Part shown: positions 56,661-64,000 of the stretch, in pieces | Layout: every line of letters starts with the position of its first letter | Numbering within the stretch: the first letter of the stretch is position 1 | From: Pontiella sulfatireligans | GTDB lineage: Bacteria > Verrucomicrobiota > Kiritimatiellia > Kiritimatiellales > Pontiellaceae | DNA: 64,000 nucleotides | Assembly: GCF_900890705.1 (NCBI RefSeq) | Contig: NZ_CAAHFH010000002.1 | Coordinates: 930,001 to 994,000, forward strand | Direction of reading: 5' to 3' | Notes under the pieces: generated by a model | Told to the model about the DNA's origin: nothing | Database searches by the model: none | Seen by the model: only the letters and a program-made list of their open reading frames with translations | Translations under genes and position numbers: made by a program

Positions 56661-59240
56661 TTAGATATCGAGGTTGGTGACGTTCAGGGCGTTTTCCTGA
56701 ATGAATTCACGGCGGGGTTCAACTTCGTCGCCCATCAGGATGGTGAACATTTCGTCGGCTTTGACGCCGTCTTCGAGCACCACTTTGGTCAGACGGCGAA
56801 CTTCCGGATCGAGCGTGGTTTCCCACAGCTGCTGCGGATTCATTTCACCCAAACCCTTATAGCGCTGAATGGTCATTCCCTTGCGTCCGGCTAGTCGAAC
56901 GGACTGAGCAATCTCCATCAGCGAGCTCACGGCGGTCTTCGAGCCTTTGTCGTCGAGGTTGAACTGCGGCTCATCGGTGCCCAGCAACTGGTCGAAGGCA
57001 AAACCGCCTTCTTCGAGCTTTTCAACCACTTCCTTCAGCTTGCGGGAAAAGAAGAGTTCCTTGTAGCGCACCACCGGAGCCCGAGGCGCTTCGGCCACAA
57101 CTTCTTCGGAGTCCTCTTCGGAAGCTTCTTCGGCAGGCTCTTCGCCCTCAACGGCAACCTCCTCTTCCACGACTTCTTCAACGACGTCCACCGCTTCAGC
57201 CGCGGCCGTAGCTGCCAGTGCTTCTTCGACTTCTGCGAACAGCGCCTTGAGGCTAAGCTCATCGAGCGCGAAACGGATGTCGAGATCTTCGCCGAGCTTG
57301 TTCATGTAGGCGCAGTAGAGCGGGAACGTCCCCGTTTCGGGATCGCGCCGCGCAATATAATCCTTCAGCGAAATGCCGCGGCGCCGAAGCTTGTCGGCAA
57401 TGCCTTCGATCTCAACCACGCTTTCGAGCAGCTCGCGCAGCCCCTTAGTGTCGAGCAACGGTTCGCCGTCGAGCTTTTCAAGGCGCATGCCGTCGGCCCC
57501 GAGATCGAGCAGAATCTGCGTCAGATGGGCATCGGACTCCACATATTCCTCGCGCTTGCGGCGCGTCACCTTATATAGGGGCGGCTGGGCAATGTAGATA
57601 TAGCCGCTTTCAACGAGCTGCGGCATCTGGCGGTAGAAGAACGTCAGCAGCAACGTACGAATGTGCGCTCCGTCGACGTCGGCGTCGGTCATGATAATGA
57701 TTTTATGGTAGCGCGCCTTTTCGAGGTTGAAATCGTCCAGCCCGATTCCGGTTCCGATGGCGGTAATCATCGTGCGGATTTCATCGTTGGCCAGCACCTT
57801 GTCGAGGCGGGCCTTCTGCACATTGATCACTTTACCCTTTACCGGGAGAATGGCCTGATACTCGCGTTCACGCCCCTGCTTTGCCGAACCGCCGGCAGAG
57901 TCCCCTTCCACAATGAAGAGTTCGGTGCGGGCCGGATCGCGGCTGGAGCAGTCGGCGAGCTTGCCGGGCAGTCCAGCGCTTTCGAGGGCGCCCTTGCGCC
58001 GGGCCAGGTCGCGCGCCTTGCGGGCGGCGGTGCGGGCGCGGGAAGCCACAACGGCCTTTTCGATGATCGTACGGGCGACGTTCGGGTTTTCCTCGAAGTA
58101 AGTTCCGAGCTCGTCGTTGACGACCTGCTGCACAATCCCCTCCACGTCGCCGTTGCCCAGCTTGGTCTTGGTTTGCCCTTCGAACTGCGGGTCGGGGATC
58201 TTAACGCTGAGAACGGCCGTGATGCCTTCGCGGATATCGTCGCCGCCCATGCCGTCTTTCTCATCCTTGATGAGCTTGTTGTTCTTGGCGTAGGCATTCA
58301 CCGTACGGGTCAGCGCCGAGCGGAAACCGGAAAGGTGCGTGCCGCCCTCGATCGTGTTGATGTTGTTGGCGAAGGAGAAGATGGTTTCGTTGTAGGCGTC
58401 GGAATACTGCATCGCGATTTCAACGACTACGCCCTCTTTTTCGCGCTCGAAATAAATCACGTCGGGGTGCATCGGCGACTTGTTGCGGTTGAGATGATGG
58501 ACGAATTCCTTGATGCCGCCGTCATACTTGAAAATCTCATCACGTCCGGTGGACTCTTCCCTCAGCGTAATCTTCGCGCCGCGGTTCAGGAAGGCCAGCT
58601 CGCGCAGACGGGAAGCAAGAATATCCCACTGGAAACCGGTTTCGTGCGTGAAGATGGTCATGTCCGGCATGAAGGTGACCTTCGTGCCGGTTTCAGTGGT
58701 CTTGCCGATCGTAACGAGCTCGGTGACTTCCACGCCGCGCTCAAAGCGCTGGTGATAGATCTGGCCGTTGCGCTTCACCTCCACTTCGAGCCATGCCGAG
58801 AGCGCGTTCACACAGGAAACGCCCACCCCGTGGAGGCCGCCCGACACCTTATAGGTGTCGGAGTCGAATTTGCCGCCCGCGTGGAGCACCGTCAGAACAA
58901 CGGTAACCGCCGGCTTGCCTTCGGTCTTGTGCATATCAACCGGAATGCCGCGCCCGTCGTCGACCACGCTCAGCGAACCGTTTTCATTGATGCAGACTTC
59001 GACGTTGGAGCAGTACCCCGCAAGCGCTTCGTCGATGGAGTTGTCGACCACTTCGTATACACAATGGTGGTAGCCTCGGGAACCGGTGTCACCGATATAC
59101 ATGGCCGGGCGTTTCCGGACGGCATCCATGCCTTCCAGAACGGAAATATGGTCCGCACCGTAGCCGTCAGCATCGGGGTTTTCGGCGGCGCGGTTTTTCG
59201 TTGCTTCTTCAGCATTCAGATCGTTTTGTTCTTCAGACAT
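56661..59240 (-). CDS. gyrB: DNA gyrase subunit B with acidic insertion
   Basis: ATPase subunit of gyrase, 859 residues from the ATG at 59240 (AAAGGACAGC upstream; an earlier ATG at 59276 lacks a site). The ATP site has EVVDNSIDEALAGYC and DGRGIPVDMH. The TOPRIM domain has FIVEGDSAGGSAKQGR and IMTDADVDGAHIRTLLLTFF, and the C-terminus has QRYKGLGEMNPQQLWETT. About 50 residues at 673-723 (57072-57224) form an Ala/Glu-rich acidic insertion, roughly where E. coli GyrB also has extra sequence. It leads the gyrB-small ORF-gyrA unit. Confidence 0.97.
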   Translation of the reverse strand: MSEEQNDLNAEEATKNRAAENPDADGYGADHISVLEGMDAVRKRPAMYIGDTGSRGYHHCVYEVVDNSIDEALAGYCSNVEVCINENGSLSVVDDGRGIPVDMHKTEGKPAVTVVLTVLHAGGKFDSDTYKVSGGLHGVGVSCVNALSAWLEVEVKRNGQIYHQRFERGVEVTELVTIGKTTETGTKVTFMPDMTIFTHETGFQWDILASRLRELAFLNRGAKITLREESTGRDEIFKYDGGIKEFVHHLNRNKSPMHPDVIYFEREKEGVVVEIAMQYSDAYNETIFSFANNINTIEGGTHLSGFRSALTRTVNAYAKNNKLIKDEKDGMGGDDIREGITAVLSVKIPDPQFEGQTKTKLGNGDVEGIVQQVVNDELGTYFEENPNVARTIIEKAVVASRARTAARKARDLARRKGALESAGLPGKLADCSSRDPARTELFIVEGDSAGGSAKQGREREYQAILPVKGKVINVQKARLDKVLANDEIRTMITAIGTGIGLDDFNLEKARYHKIIIMTDADVDGAHIRTLLLTFFYRQMPQLVESGYIYIAQPPLYKVTRRKREEYVESDAHLTQILLDLGADGMRLEKLDGEPLLDTKGLRELLESVVEIEGIADKLRRRGISLKDYIARRDPETGTFPLYCAYMNKLGEDLDIRFALDELSLKALFAEVEEALAATAAAEAVDVVEEVVEEEVAVEGEEPAEEASEEDSEEVVAEAPRAPVVRYKELFFSRKLKEVVEKLEEGGFAFDQLLGTDEPQFNLDDKGSKTAVSSLMEIAQSVRLAGRKGMTIQRYKGLGEMNPQQLWETTLDPEVRRLTKVVLEDGVKADEMFTILMGDEVEPRREFIQENALNVTNLDI

Positions 59241-59389
59241 AGCTGTCCTTTTCCTTTCAGTGGAATTAATCGGCATACTGTAGCAGAAACCGCCAATTCA
59301 AAGCAAAGGCTTAAGGTGCGAAAATGAGCCGTAAAGGCCAGAAACGCCCCGAGACGACAAATCGGCCGCCTGCGCCTGCAAAATGCGCG

Positions 59390-60232
59390 TTAAAGCCAGT
59401 TAAAAAAGCGATGAGCGTTGTTAAAAGCCAAGAGGGTGAGTTCGGATTCCGGCACCCCGCGCAGTTCAGCGGCCTTGCTCAGCACAAAACGGAGGTTCGC
59501 GGGCTCGTTCAACTCTGCATTGAGGCCGTACGGCAAAATGTCGGGCGCGTCGGTTTCGATGAGGATGCGGTCGTCCGGAACCGCGCGAACGGCGGCGCCG
59601 GCCTTTTTGGCGTTCGGCCGGGTGATGGAGCCGGAAAAAGAAATATAGGCGCCACGCTTGAGAAGCTCCTTTGCCACCTCGGCCGAGCCTCCGAAACAGT
59701 GGATCAGCATCCCGCGCGGCAGTTCGCCAAATTGGTCGAGGAGTTCGATCAGCCGCCCCCACGCGCGCCGGCAGTGGATGCTGACGGGACGCTCCAACCG
59801 TCGGGCCACTTTGAGCTGCGCCAGGAAAACGGCTTCCTGCTGTTCGTCATCGCGGTCTTCGATGGCATGGTCGATCCCGATCTCACCCACGCTGGCTTGC
59901 GGATATTGCTTCAGCAAATTTTCCAGAGTTTGGAAACATTCCGGCGAGCGGTCTTTGATAAACCACGGGTGCACCCCGAATGCGGGATATATTTTTACAG
60001 AAAAATTATGGACAGAATCATTTTTACAGTCCGTCGGAAGGGAATCATTTTGTCCTAAATTATTCTGTCTACTTCCTTTCCAGATTTGGACAACGCGGGG
60101 CCAATCGGCTTCGCAGCAGCCCTTCACGCCCATGGCCGTTACACCGGAGGCGCGCGCACGCTCCATCACAGATTCAAGCTTGATGAATAGGCGCTCGTCT
60201 TGGATATGGTTGTGTGCATCAAATAATTTCAC
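59390..60232 (-). CDS. tatD: TatD family metal-dependent hydrolase with in-frame repeat insertion
   Basis: 280 residues, TIM-barrel metallo-nuclease family (TatD/YcfH). Metal ligands are seen as FDAHNHIQ (His7, His9), VGEIGIDHA (Glu), VSIHCR and LIHCFGGS (His) and ILIETDAPDILP (Asp). The start is GTG at 60232, the only in-frame choice because a TGA lies two codons upstream, and it is part of a TGAAAC repeat. Residues ~53-81 (GSRQNNLGQNDSLPTDCKND and following) are not part of the fold; they are encoded by an AT-rich palindrome (59997-60068), so a mobile repeat has been absorbed in frame before the YPAFGVHPW block. Confidence 0.9.
   Translation of the reverse strand: MKLFDAHNHIQDERLFIKLESVMERARASGVTAMGVKGCCEADWPRVVQIWKGSRQNNLGQNDSLPTDCKNDSVHNFSVKIYPAFGVHPWFIKDRSPECFQTLENLLKQYPQASVGEIGIDHAIEDRDDEQQEAVFLAQLKVARRLERPVSIHCRRAWGRLIELLDQFGELPRGMLIHCFGGSAEVAKELLKRGAYISFSGSITRPNAKKAGAAVRAVPDDRILIETDAPDILPYGLNAELNEPANLRFVLSKAAELRGVPESELTLLAFNNAHRFFNWL
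59997..60068. repeat. AT-rich palindromic element inside tatD
   Basis: Arms of 22 nt (59997-60018 and 60047-60068) pair at 18 of 22 positions; the left arm contains ACAGAAAAATTATGGACAG. Spacer CATTTTTACAG and the right-hand GGAATC repeat parts of the arms. Composition is much more AT-rich than the flanking gene. Confidence 0.8.
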
Positions 60233-60256
60233 GTTTCACTTTTCAGGTTTCACTTC
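60230..60256 (-). repeat. TGAAAC-type tandem words at the tatD start
   Basis: The minus strand reads AAGTGAAACCTGAAAAGTGA then AACGTG: degenerate 7-8-nt copies of the same word as at 38277-38310. The first copy overlaps the stop of the dCache-AlbA gene and the last one supplies the GTG start of tatD. Confidence 0.75.
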
Positions 60257-61719
60257 CGGTGCTTGATGTATTTGAGGGCTTTGCTGACAGGCAGCTCGTC
60301 GGAGGCGGGGCCGTTGCGGATGTAGAACGCCTCTTTGTTGCCGTCCCGGAGGAAGACCGGATCGGCGGCTTGGGAGCAGCGCACCACCCCCACGGTTTTT
60401 CCTTCCATGGGAACCATGATGAAACGGACGTATTCGGACGTTTCGGCGCCGATATGGTTGGCAATCAAATTCTTGAAGTGCAGCCGGCACTTGTCTTCGT
60501 TTTCAAAAACGTCCTGCTCAAGTCCGGTAATTTCGCCGGCGTCGGTCACACCGAGCAGCAGCATGCCTCCGTCGGTGTTGAGAAAGGCGCAAACGCCTTT
60601 GAGCCACGCCAGCTCGATTTCCTTGCCGGGCTTCTTCGAGTGCAGGTTCATGCGCATGGTCGACTTAAATTCAACATAGCGGTTTTCGCCGCGTTCAATA
60701 ATGGCGCGGATCTGCTCGGCCTCCACCTCGTCGCCGAGCTGCAGTTCCCGGCTGCCGTTGCGCCAAACAAAGAAAACATACAGCGCCATCATAGCCAGAA
60801 CGGCAGCGGCGCCGATGCCGAACAGGAGCCTGCGGCGCGGGGCGGTACCGCCCAAAATATCGGCCTCCGGCACAAAGACCCCCACCCACATCTGATTCTT
60901 CGATGCAGCGAGAGGCGCAAAGCCGCACCACCAGGCTTTACCCTCAAATTGCATTTTGGCCACTTCACGCCGGGCGCCGGTCGCCCAAATTTCCAGCCCG
61001 CGCTTTGCCAGCCCGTCTTTGATGAGCTCCACAGATTTAAATGCTGCGTTTTCTGATTCGGTGTCGGGGACATACAACCGGCCGTCGGGCAGAAAGGTAA
61101 TTGCGCGGCCCGATGCCGTAGGGGCCAGCTGGTTGATGGCATCCAAGAGGTCTTCCAGCAGGATGTCGAAGGCAGCGACGGTCTGCCGTTTGCCGTTTTT
61201 ATCTGGCCAAGCCACCGATGCCGTTATGCCCAGCTCTTCCAACGTAATGAAGCGGTAAACTTCCGTCCATTGGCTTTCCTCAGCATGGGCTGCCGCGGTG
61301 AACCAAAGGCGCTCAGAGGGATTGTAAGGCGTCTCCTTGGCTTCATAAGGCACCGTTCCATCGGACAGCAGGAACAGATGCCGTCCTTGCATATCGGCCA
61401 CCGAGATGCCGGACAGCCACGGATCGTTCTTAAAAAGAGGAACCAGCAGTTCCTTTGTTTTTACCGGGTCCGCCAAATCGACCAGGCCTGAAACGCCCCA
61501 GTCGCGCACCATGCCGAGCGATAATTCCGCCTCGCTTTTCATGGCTTGATAGTCGCCGGCGGCGCGTTCGGTTGCATTGTGAATATACTTCTCCGAAATG
61601 TCGTGCAGCGCCCGCGTGCCGAGATAGGCGGCAACAAACAGAATCAAGCCCGCAAGCAACGCGAGCACCAGCAGGTCGCGCAGCAGCCGCTTGGGTTTCC
61701 AATAGAATTTTAAAGCCAT
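60250..61719 (-). CDS. Membrane receptor with dCache-like sensor and cytosolic AlbA_2 domain
   Basis: 489 residues; GGGAG lies 6 nt before the ATG at 61719 (an ATG at 61731 is less likely). TM1 (about 14-33) and TM2 (about 298-319) bracket a ~260-residue extracytoplasmic region laid out like a double-Cache sensor (WLSGISVADMQGRHLFLLSD and VAAFDILLEDLLDAINQL). The cytosolic part (from about 336) is an AlbA_2 (Schlafen-type) domain: IIERGENRYVEFKSTMRMNL, VCAFLNTDGGMLLLGVTDAG, then FKNLIANHIG. AlbA_2 proteins bind nucleic acid or nucleotides. Direct coupling of a Cache sensor to AlbA_2 is uncommon. It follows the phospholipase-like gene by 15 nt. Confidence 0.85.
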   Translation of the reverse strand: MALKFYWKPKRLLRDLLVLALLAGLILFVAAYLGTRALHDISEKYIHNATERAAGDYQAMKSEAELSLGMVRDWGVSGLVDLADPVKTKELLVPLFKNDPWLSGISVADMQGRHLFLLSDGTVPYEAKETPYNPSERLWFTAAAHAEESQWTEVYRFITLEELGITASVAWPDKNGKRQTVAAFDILLEDLLDAINQLAPTASGRAITFLPDGRLYVPDTESENAAFKSVELIKDGLAKRGLEIWATGARREVAKMQFEGKAWWCGFAPLAASKNQMWVGVFVPEADILGGTAPRRRLLFGIGAAAVLAMMALYVFFVWRNGSRELQLGDEVEAEQIRAIIERGENRYVEFKSTMRMNLHSKKPGKEIELAWLKGVCAFLNTDGGMLLLGVTDAGEITGLEQDVFENEDKCRLHFKNLIANHIGAETSEYVRFIMVPMEGKTVGVVRCSQAADPVFLRDGNKEAFYIRNGPASDELPVSKALKYIKHRK

Positions 61720-61734
61720 GCGTTCTCCCATCGC

Positions 61735-63543
61735 CTACATCAACGGCCGGGCCCATCCGCCGAACGCCTTGATCAGGCGCGTATTGATGACGGTGACCGA
61801 GCTGGGCACTTCGGGGAAGTAGCCCACGTCGTTGTAGTTTTCCTGGAAGGCGGGGTCGCGCGGCGACAGCAGCGCGGCGCCTTCCTTTAATTCATAGTTG
61901 GTGGTGTAGCGGTAGGGCCACACATCGAGAAACGGCAGCGCCGTGGAGATGCCGCCAATAAAGCCGCTGAAATAAGAGATCACCGGCACATGGGGCGCCT
62001 TGCTGACGGTCCAGGCGTTGGCCGGCGCACACGCATTGAGAATGCGCGCCTCCAGCTCAAGGGCAAAGTCGGGATCAGCCACAAACACGCCGCACTCGGT
62101 GTTGAGCTTGACGGAGCGCGGATCAAAGTTGTGGGAACCGATCAAGGCAAACTCGCCATCGATGACGAACGACTTGGCATGGATGCAGAGCCGCGGTCCC
62201 TCGTGCGCAAGCGGCCCGGACGCATCGGGAGGAGCCTCCCCGTCCGCCGGCGCCGCACTGCGGGCCAGCGCGAGATAGTTGGGCACATAGCGCTCGCGGT
62301 CGGCCGGATAGGGCTTGGCTTCGTAGATGTCGATCCCCGATTTTTTGTAGAGCTCCTTGCGGTGCTTGAAGGAGAGCGCATAGACGAGGATATGGTCAGC
62401 CGCCGCCAAGCTATTGCTCGAAGCAATGATGCGCAGCTCCGGGTGCTTTTTGTGCAGGCGGTTGAACGCCCGGCGCACTTCGCGGTTGTAGATCAGATAA
62501 GGCGTTTGATAGACCACGCTCTCTTTCGTCATTTCCAGCAAATCCTCGAACCAGTCGTCGAAATCCATGCGCGAGTTCCGGTCAAATTTACGCGGGGTGT
62601 CGTAGACAAACCAGACATCGTTGACTTCGTAAATCTTCAGCGTTTTCCGGATCGTGGACAGCGCTGGCTCCGAGGCGAGCCGGTCGATCTCCTCAAATGA
62701 AGCGCGGTGCTCCGGAGCGAAAAACGGCTCGTCGCCGTTGGTGAGTTGATCAAACGCGGCGCGCACATCCTTGAGTTGCGTCAGAAAAACCGCATTTTTG
62801 TCCTGCCAGAACACCTCGAACGAATCCTGCATGTCCAGCACCGCCGGCCCGGCCACGACAATATCGCGATCGCGGAAGAGGAAGGTTTCGCTGCGGTCGA
62901 AATATTTGCCCTCATAGTTGCGGCCGCCGGCAATGCCGATGCGGCCATCGACAAGCAGCAGCTTGTTGTGCATGCGGCGGTTCATGCGGCGCGCCTTGAA
63001 GATCAGGTTGTCCCATAGCCCGAACCGGCCCTGCTTGGCATATTCCGAGAGCGGCTTGTAGAGGCAGATTTCGAGGTTGCGGTGGGCCCGCGCCATGCGC
63101 GCAAGCCGCTTCGGCCCGGCCGGCATGTTGAGCCCGTCAATCAGAATGCGCACCAGCACGCCGCGCTCGGCCGCCTGCACCAGCTCGTCGAACACGAAGC
63201 GGCTGGAGGGATCGTCTTTCCAGATGAAGGTCTGAATGTCGAGCGTCTTGCGCGCGGCACGGATCAGGTGGATGCGCGCGAGCAGCGCGTCGTCGCCGGT
63301 CTCGAGCAGCGAAACATATTGAACCGAGCCGCCCTGCTCCTGGTTTTTCCAGGCCTTGGAAGCGAGCACTTGGTATTCCGACTGAACGGGGTTTGCTTTC
63401 TCGAGGTCGTTGCGCTTGAGCCGCTGATAGCGGAAGGCGTTTTCCAGCTTGCGCTCGGGGATGCTCGAACAGCCCGCCAGCCACACGACCGCGCACCCTG
63501 CCAAAACCCATCTGGCCGTCCGTTGATTCAAACCATTCCCCAT
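61735..63543 (-). CDS. Phospholipase D/cardiolipin synthase-like lipoprotein
   Basis: 602 residues from the ATG at 63543 (GGA 8 nt upstream). The signal RWVLAGCAVVWLAGCSS has a lipobox with Cys25 as the likely lipid anchor. Two complete HKD motifs are present, HNKLLLVDGRIGIAGGRNYE and HAKSFVIDGEFALIGSHNFD, so both halves of the PLD active site are intact. Close relatives are YmdC/ClsC-like enzymes that make cardiolipin or hydrolyse phosphodiesters. As an envelope lipoprotein it would act in the periplasm or on the outer membrane. It is the first gene of a unit with the dCache-AlbA receptor and tatD. Confidence 0.92.
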   Translation of the reverse strand: MGNGLNQRTARWVLAGCAVVWLAGCSSIPERKLENAFRYQRLKRNDLEKANPVQSEYQVLASKAWKNQEQGGSVQYVSLLETGDDALLARIHLIRAARKTLDIQTFIWKDDPSSRFVFDELVQAAERGVLVRILIDGLNMPAGPKRLARMARAHRNLEICLYKPLSEYAKQGRFGLWDNLIFKARRMNRRMHNKLLLVDGRIGIAGGRNYEGKYFDRSETFLFRDRDIVVAGPAVLDMQDSFEVFWQDKNAVFLTQLKDVRAAFDQLTNGDEPFFAPEHRASFEEIDRLASEPALSTIRKTLKIYEVNDVWFVYDTPRKFDRNSRMDFDDWFEDLLEMTKESVVYQTPYLIYNREVRRAFNRLHKKHPELRIIASSNSLAAADHILVYALSFKHRKELYKKSGIDIYEAKPYPADRERYVPNYLALARSAAPADGEAPPDASGPLAHEGPRLCIHAKSFVIDGEFALIGSHNFDPRSVKLNTECGVFVADPDFALELEARILNACAPANAWTVSKAPHVPVISYFSGFIGGISTALPFLDVWPYRYTTNYELKEGAALLSPRDPAFQENYNDVGYFPEVPSSVTVINTRLIKAFGGWARPLM

Positions 63544-63849
63544 CCGATTCCAAGCGTTAAAAAGAATCCACATGTTAATGGTTCTGGGAAACGAAGCAAC
63601 CCTGTTCCCTCTCCCGCTTGGAAGCCATGCGCTCACCTATGCTTAATGTATTGCGCGAAGAAGGGCTGAAATCTTTGATACGACACTAGATATTGAGGTG
63701 CAGGGGATTTTAGTGATCGGAGCGTACGGCTCGTTAATAAAGCGGATTTCAGTGGAAGGCAAATCCTGTCCATCCCGTCAAAAAGTTCCGCACGAGCTCC
63801 CTTTGCGCGCTTTGCGAAGATTGGTCGCTATTCGTTCCCAATCATCTGT
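63544..63849. other. 306-nt gap upstream of the phospholipase-like gene
   Basis: No gene is recognised. It must contain the promoter of the minus-strand PLD-like operon. The short word AAATCCTGTCCATCCCGTC (63764-63782) and GAGCGTACGGCTC (63720-63732) stand out only weakly. Confidence 0.4.
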
Positions 63850-64000
63850 TCAAAACCCGTTTATAAGTGCGCCGACGAGAAACAAGACACAGAGGATGGA
63901 AACCGCCGCCGCCAATCCTAAGACTGCCGACTCGGCCTTATCTACCTTCCTCAGTTCTGTTTCCAGCGAATGCATGGGGACAATGAAGCACATCCCGCGC
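63850..64000 (-). CDS. Small membrane protein, start uncertain or beyond window
   Basis: The minus strand is open from the window edge to the TGA at 63852-63850. The readable end is MHSLETELRKVDKAESAVLG followed by a hydrophobic helix (LAAAVSILCVLFLVGALI) and NGF. An in-window start at 63993 or 63975 is possible. It reads as a tail-anchored or single-pass protein with a short coiled segment. No family is recognised. Confidence 0.45.
   Translation of the reverse strand, partial: RGMCFIVPMHSLETELRKVDKAESAVLGLAAAVSILCVLFLVGALINGF

Noticed and set aside
57663..59327. Long open frame antisense to gyrB
   Set aside because: Shadow of gyrB; starts inside the opposite gene and has no recognisable motif.

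Overview
The window looks like chromosome of a GC-rich Gram-negative bacterium of the Planctomycetes-Verrucomicrobia-Chlamydiae group, most likely Kiritimatiellota. That is an inference. It rests on a giant T5SS/PEP-CTERM-type repeat protein, PPi-dependent phosphofructokinase, GTAG-type REP sequences with a RAYT transposase, TonB/ExbBD genes, and word-like degenerate repeats between genes. There is no rRNA, CRISPR array, prophage or plasmid backbone. Most genes are housekeeping; the interest lies in accessory operons, unusual domain fusions and several repeat families.

Layout. 1-5.2 kb: a large exported repeat protein (cut by the window edge, open over all 3.7 kb) and a membrane-anchored ankyrin protein. 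5.4-12.9 kb: PPi-phosphofructokinase, a RAYT transposase flanked by REPs, a homocysteine S-methyltransferase-type gene with recQ, and a catalase-peroxidase with an export-like N-terminus. 13.3-14.9 kb: an intact IS4-family insertion sequence with 14-bp inverted repeats and an 11-bp target duplication. 15-30.5 kb: tRNA-Asn, serS, hemL, endonuclease V, a WecB/TagA-type glycosyltransferase fused to two STAS domains, secA, tilS, ftsH, a BamE-like lipoprotein, and a PTS-EIIA-like protein paired with a cation/proton antiporter. 30.5-39.9 kb: purH, cupin and hemolysin III genes, PrsW-like protease, DUF3465, an orphan Imm17-like protein, msrA, a frameshifted membrane-protein gene, an ACT/UPF0210 pair and tcdA.

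39.9-52.2 kb: a ten-gene minus-strand locus. In transcription order it has a secreted beta-helix-like protein, a terminator hairpin, an exported TPR-like protein, a TonB-dependent receptor, DUF3450, a TtpC-like long MotA/TolQ/ExbB protein, ExbB, ExbD, TonB, a TPR protein and an OmpR-type response regulator. The inner part has the order of the Vibrio TonB2/TtpC energy-transducing system. The locus probably forms one dedicated outer-membrane uptake machine with its own regulator. Its substrate cannot be read from the sequence.

52.5-64 kb: a MauE-like/rhodanese/DUF2442 operon, gyrA and gyrB separated by a small HicB-like ORF, tatD carrying an in-frame palindromic insertion, a dCache-AlbA_2 membrane receptor, and a phospholipase D-like lipoprotein.

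At least five repeat classes recur: two GTAG-REP families, long AAGAACGCAG-type palindromes, degenerate 7-8-nt tandem words at gene starts, and an AT-rich palindrome inside tatD. A 22-nt terminator hairpin also occurs twice, identically.
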